From the IMG/VR virus record IMGVR_UViG_3300025645_000600, positions 1 through 20,159 of that record: a stretch of DNA of 20,159 nucleotides, one strand, 5' to 3'. This stretch comes from a virus. Shown here piece by piece: positions 15,526 through 20,159 of the stretch. The position numbers and the translations under genes are program-made. The notes below the pieces were generated by a model, which did no database searches, was not told where the DNA came from, and saw nothing but the letters and a program-made list of their open reading frames with translations. Each line of letters begins with the position of its first letter. Positions within the stretch are counted from its first letter, which is position 1.

Positions 15526-16254
15526 TTAACCGGCAGCTTTAGCACTCTTAGCTGCACCATCGTAGTCAGCAGCGCTGATACCACGACGAGTTAGCATAGT
15601 TTTAACGCCACGAGCAGTTTTGCCAATAGCTTCAGCAATAGCTTCAACAGTCATGTCACTGATGTTAGTCAGTGTAGCCAAAGGGTCTTCTTTGGTAGCA
15701 GACTGAGTGAACTCTTGCTTAGGGATAGCGCCGATCTCACCAGCACGCAGAAGGCTAAGAGCTTTACCACGTACAGAGTTGACAGAACGACCCATTGCTT
15801 CAGCAATAGCTTCAACGTAAGCACCATCTTGTACCATAGATACAAAAGTGGCTTCTTCAGCAGCAGAGTACGTGCGTACAGCTTCAACTTTAGGAGCAGG
15901 CTTAACGTGGTCAGTTAATTCCATAGACAAAATCTTGCCTTGGATAGACTTAGGAGAGAAGGCACCATCTTCAAAATGGCCAGCAATCTCAGCATAAGTA
16001 TAGTCGCCGCTGTTGTCAGTGACAAAAGCAGCAAGAGTAGCTTCTTGAGCGTCAGAAAACGCACGGGTTGCACCCGCAGAAGCCAGTTCTACATCGAAGC
16101 CCATCTTGCGCAATTTGCTAGAGATAGAACGAGTAGTAGTTTCAAGCTGCTCAGCTGCTTCCGCAACAGTAGCTTGAGAAACGGGGCTTTCGCCGCCGAC
16201 AAAGGTAGTAAGTTGAGCAGTACGCTCGTCAGTCCACTTAGGTAGAGTTGACAT
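15526..16254 (-). CDS. 242-aa protein with four HTH/SANT-like repeats, putative DNA-binding regulator
   Basis: Four related units can be traced: about 5-55 (KWTDERTAQL to SSKLRKMGF), 65-118 (AFSDAQEATL to QGKILSMEL), 128-172 (TYSAAEEATF to RGKALSLLR) and 190-231 (TVEAIAEAI to VKTMLTRRGI). Each shows an aromatic-S/T-D/A start, an AEAxG-like helix and an S-(V/I)-x-(G/S)-K third helix, as in SANT/Myb or helix-turn-helix folds. Tandem units suggest cooperative binding to double-stranded DNA. The gene is rich in Ala codons. I use the ATG at 16254, with GGAG 9 nt upstream, not the TTG at 16269. It follows ligase half 2 after 4 nt and ends at a hairpin. In T5, as I recall, the DNA-binding regulator D5 has a similar place before the D6 helicase, so an analogous role is possible (inference). 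Confidence 0.8.
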   Translation of the reverse strand: MSTLPKWTDERTAQLTTFVGGESPVSQATVAEAAEQLETTTRSISSKLRKMGFDVELASAGATRAFSDAQEATLAAFVTDNSGDYTYAEIAGHFEDGAFSPKSIQGKILSMELTDHVKPAPKVEAVRTYSAAEEATFVSMVQDGAYVEAIAEAMGRSVNSVRGKALSLLRAGEIGAIPKQEFTQSATKEDPLATLTNISDMTVEAIAEAIGKTARGVKTMLTRRGISAADYDGAAKSAKAAG

Positions 16255-16258
16255 ATTT

Positions 16259-17008
16259 TTATTCTCCAATTAGTTCATTAAGGTTGGTTACAATTATAAC
16301 GCCAGCGTCCCTGGCTTTATTAGTTTTAGCAGTATCAATACCACTCTCATTAACCAGGATTGTGACATCCTTAGTCATGCTGGTTTTTACCTCATAACCA
16401 TGCTCTTTTAGAACACTGTGAGCTTCGGCTTTCGTTTTATAACTGACTAACTTGCCAGTAATACAAACTTTGCCAAGGCTGGTTGAGGGTTGTTTCGGTT
16501 TTTCAAATTTAAAGCTAAAAGGCAAGCCACTTACAAAAGGGTATTCATCTTCCAACCAAGTCAAGAGACTGGCGGCAGACTTCTCACCGAGGCCAGCAGT
16601 ACGGCACATATCATAGTCTATTTCTTCAATGTCATTGCAGACTTTGGATAGTTTTTCCGCTGCGGTTTTCCCGATAAGAGGAATACTAAATGCAGGTAGT
16701 AGCACATTCAGTGGAGCACTTGTGGAGCGTTTAAGCTCTAACATCAATTTTTCTGCAAGTCTCTCTGAAGAGAGCGCCTTAGCAACTTCTTCTTCGTTAA
16801 TTTGATAAACATCATCCAAAGATGATAACTCAAGTTTAGCGATAGTAGCAGGGCCGAGACCTTTGATCTTCAAAGAGGTTGCAAAATGTTGAATAAGTTT
16901 TTCTACTTTGCTTCCGCAGTACTCATTGCGACAATACAGGAGAAAGTTGACATCTTCTAACACTGAACTGCAGCTTGGGCAGTTAGTAGGTGCTTCGATT
17001 GTTGTCAT
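16259..17008 (-). CDS. ligB: NAD-dependent DNA ligase, C-terminal half (zinc finger, HhH, BRCT)
   Basis: The second half of a split LigA-type ligase. From the chosen ATG it has 249 aa: a four-cysteine zinc finger C10, C13, C26, C31 (NCPSCSS, YCRNEYC), helix-hairpin-helix repeats (KIKGLGPATIAKLE, then IPLIGKTAAEKL and GLGEKSAASLL), and a BRCT domain in roughly the last 75 residues (LGKVCITGKL to NLNELIGE). It would join the N-terminal half to seal nicks. The ATG at 17008 is preceded by GGGG and lies 28 nt after a consensus promoter. The longer frame from 17092 would place that promoter inside the coding region, so it is rejected. T5 also splits its ligase into LigA and LigB. Confidence 0.9.
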   Translation of the reverse strand: MTTIEAPTNCPSCSSVLEDVNFLLYCRNEYCGSKVEKLIQHFATSLKIKGLGPATIAKLELSSLDDVYQINEEEVAKALSSERLAEKLMLELKRSTSAPLNVLLPAFSIPLIGKTAAEKLSKVCNDIEEIDYDMCRTAGLGEKSAASLLTWLEDEYPFVSGLPFSFKFEKPKQPSTSLGKVCITGKLVSYKTKAEAHSVLKEHGYEVKTSMTKDVTILVNESGIDTAKTNKARDAGVIIVTNLNELIGE

Positions 17009-17035
17009 ACTGGATTCCCCTATAATTGAAAAACT

Positions 17036-17064
17036 ATTATACGCAATTTTAAGATTATTGTCAA
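17036..17064 (-). promoter_or_regulatory. Sigma70-type promoter of the ligase C-terminal half
   Basis: Minus strand: TTGACA (17064-17059), 17-bp spacer, TATAAT (17041-17036), AT tract upstream. The end of -10 lies 28 nt before the ATG at 17008. It gives this gene and the following regulator (and, by readthrough, the helicase) a transcript independent of the first ligase half. A weaker version of the dyad (CCCCTATAATTG / CAATTTTAAGATT) flanks the -10 box. Confidence 0.88.
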
Positions 17065-17088
17065 GATTTATTTTTTCATAGGTAGCAA

Positions 17089-18009
17089 TCAATCTATTCG
17101 TCTCACAACGCGAGGTATAATTTCACCTGAACGTATAACTTCTACTTGACAGCCTATTTCAAGGTTTAAGTCGCGAATGTACTGGATATTATGCAAAGTT
17201 GCACGTCCCACAGTCGCATCTCCAATCATAACAGGTGTAAGAATAGCTACAGGACTTACTACACCACTCTTTCCTACTTGCCATTTAACATCTTCTAAGG
17301 TAGTAATAACACCGGCTGCTTGCTCTTTTAGAGCGAATGCGCCGCGAGGGTGTTTAGAAGTGTGGCCTAACTCGTCGAACTTTACATTTGATTTGAGGCG
17401 AAATACTATACCGTCAGTAGGATAGTCATCCGCTTTAAAGCGAGTAACTACATTCAGACCCATCTTATGCAAAAGCTCAAGAGAGCAAGCATAATCGGAA
17501 GCAAGGCTTGGTGTAGCATCATAAGCAACAAACACTAAGGGGCGAGTCTTAAACTCCTCAAGGTCTTTGAGACCGAGAGACCCCGCTGCGAAGTTACGAG
17601 AGTTAGGTACACTACTTGGAGCAACCACTTCACCAGTGATCTGAATAAGGTCTGTACTATCAATCTTGTTAGGGACTAATAGACACATCTTATCAGTAAT
17701 ATCTCTACCCTGAATACCGTCGCCACGAGTTAGAGCTAACTCAAGGTTTCCGTCAACATAAAGAAGAGATACTGCTGCACCATCTAATTTAGGACTACTT
17801 ACACAGTCTTCTACTGCAAGAGGAGCCTTGCTAATATCAAAGCACTTCTGCAAAGAATACATTTGATAGGCGTGAGAAATCGCATCCGTAACTTCATAGC
17901 CTACAGAGTTATAGTTGTGCTTCTCGGCCAATAGATCAAACTCTTCATCCGATATAACAGGAGTACCTTCATAGTACAACTTACTCGCATGGTCTAAAAA
18001 GTCTCGCAT
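17089..18009 (-). CDS. ligA: NAD-dependent DNA ligase, N-terminal half (Ia, adenylation, OB fold)
   Basis: A 306-aa first half of a LigA-type ligase. Domain Ia (about 1-35) carries LYYEGTPVISDEEFDLL for NMN binding, and HAYQMYSLQKCF (46-57) follows. The nucleotidyltransferase has the KxDG motif K74-L-D-G with the adenylated lysine, R95-GDG, E127 (TGEVV), DGIV (199-202) and K228 (FALKEQ). An OB fold (about 240-306) contains VVSPVAILTPV and RATLHN and ends IPRVVRRID. The protein stops where bacterial LigA continues into the zinc finger, which is the next gene here. The ATG at 18009 has AGGAG 7 nt upstream and its own promoter. Catalytic residues are intact, so it should self-adenylate and need the partner half for efficient DNA sealing. 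Confidence 0.93.
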   Translation of the reverse strand: MRDFLDHASKLYYEGTPVISDEEFDLLAEKHNYNSVGYEVTDAISHAYQMYSLQKCFDISKAPLAVEDCVSSPKLDGAAVSLLYVDGNLELALTRGDGIQGRDITDKMCLLVPNKIDSTDLIQITGEVVAPSSVPNSRNFAAGSLGLKDLEEFKTRPLVFVAYDATPSLASDYACSLELLHKMGLNVVTRFKADDYPTDGIVFRLKSNVKFDELGHTSKHPRGAFALKEQAAGVITTLEDVKWQVGKSGVVSPVAILTPVMIGDATVGRATLHNIQYIRDLNLEIGCQVEVIRSGEIIPRVVRRID

Positions 18010-18035
18010 TAATTTTCTCCTAAATTAGAAAAGAT

Positions 18036-18064
18036 ATTATACGGTACTTTAAGCATAGTGTCAA
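18036..18064 (-). promoter_or_regulatory. Sigma70-type promoter of the ligase N-terminal half
   Basis: Minus strand: TTGACA (18064-18059), 17-bp spacer, TATAAT (18041-18036), AT tract upstream. The end of -10 is 27 nt from the ATG at 18009. The leader contains CTAATTTAGGAG, the same arm as in the promoter at 19220; the opposing arm in the spacer is only partly matched. Confidence 0.9.
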
Positions 18065-18067
18065 GAG

Positions 18068-18370
18068 TTATTTATATAAGTCGTGAATTAAATCTGAAAA
18101 ATGTTCTTCAATAAGTTCCTTTGATTCTGCCAGGGAAAGTATCTCTACCAACCCTACAAACAGCTCTCTGGAATTACTAAGGTCAAGTGGCATTGCTATC
18201 CCTTCCGGTGTAGGCTTCCACTCTTCTTCGAAGTCCATATAATATTTACGAAGGTGGATGTACTCTACTCCTCGAAAAGTATTAATAGTAAGTCTTACTT
18301 GAATTTCTTTTTCAGTGTCGTAATGTATGATCTTTGAGTAGGCTTCTGGTGCTTCATGAAGCTCTATCAT
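18068..18370 (-). CDS. PC4-like (p15 coactivator fold) single-stranded DNA-binding protein
   Basis: A 100-aa protein whose core (about 22-80) matches the PC4/YdbC-like fold: VRLTINTFRGVEYIHLRKYY (residues 25-44), then a loop, WKPTPEGIAMPLD (51-63) and a C-terminal helix ELFVGLVEILSLAE (69-82). The order beta-sheet with FRG-x-YI-x-LRKYY, then KPT-x-GI, then helix is diagnostic of PC4 homologues, which dimerise and bind single-stranded or unpaired DNA. T5 is known to encode a PC4 homologue linked to recombination-dependent replication, which agrees with the SbcCD-like and resolvase genes here. The ATG overlaps the preceding TGA by 4 nt (ATGA). The gene ends just before the ligase promoter. Confidence 0.82.
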   Translation of the reverse strand: MIELHEAPEAYSKIIHYDTEKEIQVRLTINTFRGVEYIHLRKYYMDFEEEWKPTPEGIAMPLDLSNSRELFVGLVEILSLAESKELIEEHFSDLIHDLYK

Positions 18371-18639
18371 CGCCGACCTTCATTCTTCAATATCGAAGAT
18401 AGGGGAACAACGCTTGATACATTACTCGGCCTTAATAGTCGATAAGAGTCAGTATCCCAACAAAAGAACAGAAGGGTATCTTCGGTTTCTTTAGCTCGAT
18501 TCTTCTTACCTTGTATGTAAGGTGTAGTAAAGTCTAAAGTACAAACATTGTACTTCAACTTTTTTGACTGCTCACTACGATAAGTAATGACGGCATCGCC
18601 ATAGTCGCGCACTAACTGTGCCAGTTCTTGCTTTTTCAC
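18367..18639 (-). CDS. 90-aa protein of unknown function paired with the PC4-like gene
   Basis: Not recognised. Hydrophobic beta-like segments (AVITYRS, KYNVCTLDFTT, DTLLFFCWDTDSYRLL) end in SVVPLSSIL, consistent with a small compact domain without catalytic signature. The start is set at the GTG at 18639 because AAAGGAG lies 5 nt before it; the TTG at 18666 would put that site inside the gene. The PC4-like ATG overlaps its stop by 4 nt, so the two are probably coupled and may act together (inference). It is downstream of the terminator at 18711-18740, and no convincing promoter is seen in between, so it may rely on readthrough. Confidence 0.75.
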   Translation of the reverse strand: MKKQELAQLVRDYGDAVITYRSEQSKKLKYNVCTLDFTTPYIQGKKNRAKETEDTLLFFCWDTDSYRLLRPSNVSSVVPLSSILKNEGRR

Positions 18640-18710
18640 TGTAGCTCCTTTGTAGCAGTTTAGCAATAATTATTGTAAATCTACATACTTTTGGTGCTTT
18701 CAGTGGGTGC

Positions 18711-18740
18711 AAAAAAGCCCCACTGGGCGAACCCAGTGAG
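18711..18740 (-). terminator. Rho-independent terminator with UUCG loop
   Basis: Minus strand: stem CTCACTGGG (18740-18732), loop TTCG (18731-18728), complementary arm CCCAGTGGG (18727-18719), then GC and six T residues (18716-18711). The nine-pair stem (one G-T), UUCG tetraloop and T run make a textbook terminator for the 146-aa gene, whose stop is 11 nt upstream. The rest of the gap to 18640 shows only an AT-rich stretch; a TACAAT is present there but lacks a matching -35. Confidence 0.93.
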
Positions 18741-18751
18741 GTTATGCTTAC

Positions 18752-19192
18752 TTAGTCTTCGTTTGAAAGAAGGGTAGTAAAGTACTGAGCGGCTTTACCA
18801 GTCAACTTAGAGATAATCTCTTCATCAACAGCTTTACCTGCATCAGTGATTGCAGCGGTGAGAGCTTCTTGAGCTGCTGCTTTGGAGACACGAGTGCCAC
18901 CAGTAGAAGCGCCGGTAGAAGCAGCTTTTGCTGCGGGGGTCTTTTTAACATAGACGCCAGCCTTGGTTAAAATCATGCGAACACCATTTGGTGATTCGTC
19001 GAGTTCTTCTGCAATATCTTTTACGATCTCCATAGATGTTTCTGGAGTTGGTTCTGCTGCTTCATAGAGGCGTACTGCCTCTGCTTTTTTATCGTCATCC
19101 CAAGCCACTTTTCGGCTCCTTCTGTTAGGGTTTTTGTTTCCTGGGCAATCGCCCAGAGCTTTTAGTTGTTGAGTATAAAACCGGTCGCCCAA
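18752..19192 (-). CDS. 146-aa HTH/SANT-like protein with low-complexity linker, putative regulator
   Basis: The N-terminal part (RFYTQQLKALGDCPGNK, 4-20) precedes one HTH/SANT-like unit from about 30 to 84 (AWDDDKKAEAVRLYE, then IVKDIAEELDESPNGVRMILTKAGVYVKK), which resembles the repeats of the 242-aa protein. A low-complexity Ala/Thr/Gly/Ser linker (85-108) leads to a helical C-terminus (110-146). A DNA-binding regulator is the best guess. The TTG at 19192 is chosen because it lies 28 nt after the -10 box, the same distance as in three sister promoters, with GGAG 8 nt before it. A GTG at 19108 with GGAG 7 nt upstream is the alternative (118 aa). It is transcribed alone, from the promoter at 19220 to the terminator at 18711. 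Confidence 0.8.
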   Translation of the reverse strand: MGDRFYTQQLKALGDCPGNKNPNRRSRKVAWDDDKKAEAVRLYEAAEPTPETSMEIVKDIAEELDESPNGVRMILTKAGVYVKKTPAAKAASTGASTGGTRVSKAAAQEALTAAITDAGKAVDEEIISKLTGKAAQYFTTLLSNED

Positions 19193-19200
19193 TTGCTATT

Positions 19201-19240
19201 CTCCTAAATTTGAAAAACTATTATACGCAAATTTAAGGAG
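19201..19240. promoter_or_regulatory. Inverted repeat (operator-like) spanning the -10 box of the 146-aa gene promoter
   Basis: Arms CTCCTAAATTTG (19201-19212) and CAAATTTAAGGAG (19228-19240) are reverse complements except for one extra base, with 15 nt between them holding the -10 box. The arrangement is the same as at 14035-14077: one arm in the promoter spacer, the other covering leader and ribosome site. It is a DNA-level dyad; a regulator bound here would block polymerase (inference). Confidence 0.7.
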
Positions 19241-19248
19241 GCCGTCAA
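19220..19248 (-). promoter_or_regulatory. Sigma70-type promoter of the 146-aa regulator gene
   Basis: Minus strand: TTGACG (19248-19243), 17-bp spacer, TATAAT (19225-19220), preceded by an A-rich tract nearly identical to the one at 8198-8208. It is the only one of the five copies with a one-base departure in the -35 box. Confidence 0.88.
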
Positions 19249-19258
19249 GAACTATTTT

Positions 19259-20002
19259 TTACAACCTCTCCAAATTTACGCCGTACTTTTTCAAGTGCTC
19301 CAGCTTCGCAAGCTCACAAGCAGGTGCATATGCGTGAAAGCCTCCAGAAGTTACGCTACTAAAGAAAGTGTCTTCACTATCTACTTTCTGAACTACGTAA
19401 ATCTGGTAGCAAGGAGAGGCATACTTACTTTCATAGTCTGTATTGCCAAGACCCTTTTTACTGGCTTGATACTCAGTGGTCATTCGGGTACCTACTCTTA
19501 CAGCACTATGATAAGTTGCTGACCAAGCGATCTCTCCTGGGGTGAAGTCTTCAGATACGCACTCATCTGGAAAGTAATCTACTTCTCGTTTTTCTTCTTT
19601 TGAGTTAGGGCGTTGTGGGACTCCAACTGTTTCAAGTATTTGTCGCACGAATCCTGTGCTTCGAAAAAGGCGTTTCGATATGTCCGTAACAGTCTCGCCT
19701 TGCAAGTAGTCAGTAACTGCTTCGCAAATTTCTGAATCCCTTGCAGGGCGCCCTCGATTTTGTGCTTTCCTTGTTTTAACATATGCTTTCTGCTCTAAAT
19801 AGCCATCTATAATTGCATTCAATCTTGTAGTATTATATGCAATGTTTAGTATTTCACAGGCTTCTTTTTTAGTTATCGCTTTTTTGGTTTTGGATTCCTC
19901 CGAAGCTGGGGCTGAAGTATCCGGGTTTAAAAGTGCTATCACCTTCTCGATGTTCTTGTTCGTCAGGTTCTCGTAGTCTTTCTTCTTTACAGTCTTTCTC
20001 AA
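19259..20002 (-). CDS. 247-aa protein with two helix-turn-helix segments, putative DNA-binding protein
   Basis: The family is not firmly recognised. From the chosen start: a basic N-terminus (RKTVKKKDYENLT), HTH 1 about 43-66 (ITKKEACEILNIAYNTTRL), a basic hinge (RKAQNRGRPARDSE), HTH 2 about 98-125 (GETVTDISKRLFRSTGFVRQ), then a C-terminal mixed domain (145-247) with aromatic beta-like segments (CYQIYVVQKV) and LAKLEHLKKYGV near the end. The HTH pair suggests DNA binding. The TTG at 20002 has GGAG 7 nt upstream; the TTG at 20008 has GGAG too close. It overlaps the previous gene by about 134 nt, more than any other pair here. No promoter is visible within the window before it. Confidence 0.78.
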   Translation of the reverse strand: MRKTVKKKDYENLTNKNIEKVIALLNPDTSAPASEESKTKKAITKKEACEILNIAYNTTRLNAIIDGYLEQKAYVKTRKAQNRGRPARDSEICEAVTDYLQGETVTDISKRLFRSTGFVRQILETVGVPQRPNSKEEKREVDYFPDECVSEDFTPGEIAWSATYHSAVRVGTRMTTEYQASKKGLGNTDYESKYASPCYQIYVVQKVDSEDTFFSSVTSGGFHAYAPACELAKLEHLKKYGVNLERL

Positions 20003-20159
20003 GTTCAATCTCCAGCTTGAATAATAAACAGCAGATAGCGTGTGCTAAATGCGAGTAATTTGTTTCTTCGTCTTTTAGTTCACCATCAAGGTGTGCGAAT
20101 ATGTGCCGAAGTGCACCACCGCTGTATCTATTCTGAAGATTGTCTAACTTACGCCAGTT
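19869..20159 (-). CDS. dATP/dGTP diphosphohydrolase-like (DUF5664/MazG-like) protein, C-terminal part, partial
   Basis: Reading the minus strand from the right edge gives 96 codons ending in TAA at 19871-19869. The first 55 or so residues contain NWRKLDNLQNRYSGGALRHI, then LDGE, then NYSHLAHAICCLLFKLE, the pattern of the phage dATP/dGTP diphosphohydrolase N-terminal domain: a tryptophan-containing start, a GALRH helix and a SHLAHA helix of an all-alpha MazG-like fold. It would clean up or remodel purine dNTP pools. After the domain comes a strongly charged tail (KDCKEERLREPDEQEHREGD) and a short Gly/Ser/Gln end, which together overlap the next gene in another frame. The gene continues beyond the window, so the start and full length are unknown. 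Confidence 0.68.
   Translation of the reverse strand, partial: NWRKLDNLQNRYSGGALRHIFAHLDGELKDEETNYSHLAHAICCLLFKLEIELEKDCKEERLREPDEQEHREGDSTFKPGYFSPSFGGIQNQKSDN

Noticed and set aside
15526-16269. TTG start at 16269 for the four-repeat protein
   Set aside because: GGAG lies inside that reading and is properly spaced (9 nt) from the ATG at 16254.
16259-17092. 277-aa version of the ligase C-half starting at 17092
   Set aside because: The first 28 codons contain the whole promoter (17036-17064) and part of the leader; the zinc-finger domain starts right after the ATG at 17008, which has a ribosome site.
18367-18666. TTG start at 18666 for the small gene before PC4
   Set aside because: AAAGGAG sits 5 nt before the GTG at 18639 and would be internal to the longer reading.
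18640-18710. Possible promoter (TACAAT) before the 90-aa gene
   Set aside because: No -35 match at a sensible distance; left as AT-rich leader rather than a called promoter.

Overview
This window is a piece of a tailed double-stranded DNA phage (Caudoviricetes) genome. Every credible gene lies on the minus strand, so transcription runs from right to left. Genes are packed with 1-50 nt overlaps or gaps of a few bases. I see no tRNA, rRNA, IS element, CRISPR array, or structural or lysis gene. The content is an almost complete phage DNA-replication, recombination and nucleotide-metabolism block. A split NAD-dependent DNA ligase, a PC4-like protein, a DnaB-type helicase, a small primase, a family A polymerase, a D10/UvsW-like helicase, an SbcD/SbcC pair and a flap endonuclease, in this order, recall the T5 early region (inference from memory of T5; no search was run). 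The host cannot be read from the sequence. The AT-rich DNA, strong Shine-Dalgarno sites and consensus sigma70 promoters fit a gammaproteobacterium.

Layout from right to left (direction of transcription). 20159-18068: the end of a dATP/dGTP diphosphohydrolase-like gene, a two-helix-turn-helix protein, a small HTH/SANT-like protein ending at a UUCG terminator, an unknown small protein and a PC4-like single-strand DNA-binding protein. 18064-15473: ligase N-terminal half, ligase C-terminal half (each with its own promoter), then a four-repeat HTH/SANT-like protein ending at a hairpin. 15444-14095: DnaB-like helicase, whose best ribosome site points to a rare ATT start codon. 14085-8209: a promoter followed by a small unknown gene, primase, DNA polymerase, an unknown gene, a PhoH-like ATPase and an SF2 helicase. 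8197-1: a promoter, an unknown gene, gp32-like SSB, SbcD-like and SbcC-like subunits, a tiny cysteine-rich gene, a PD-(D/E)XK resolvase-like nuclease, a flap endonuclease, NrdA, NrdB, a 72-aa protein and the first codons of another gene.

Five near-identical sigma70-type promoters organise the block (TTGACA or TTGACG, exactly 17 bp, TATAAT, preceded by an AT tract). Four of them sit 27-29 nt upstream of a start codon. At least two carry a strong inverted repeat centred on the -10 box, whose arms cover the promoter spacer and the ribosome-binding site. That looks like a shared operator and makes the HTH-type proteins encoded alongside good candidate regulators. Several starts are revised from the longest-ORF choice on the basis of Shine-Dalgarno spacing: nrdB, ligase C-half, the four-repeat protein, the 90-aa gene and the helicase.
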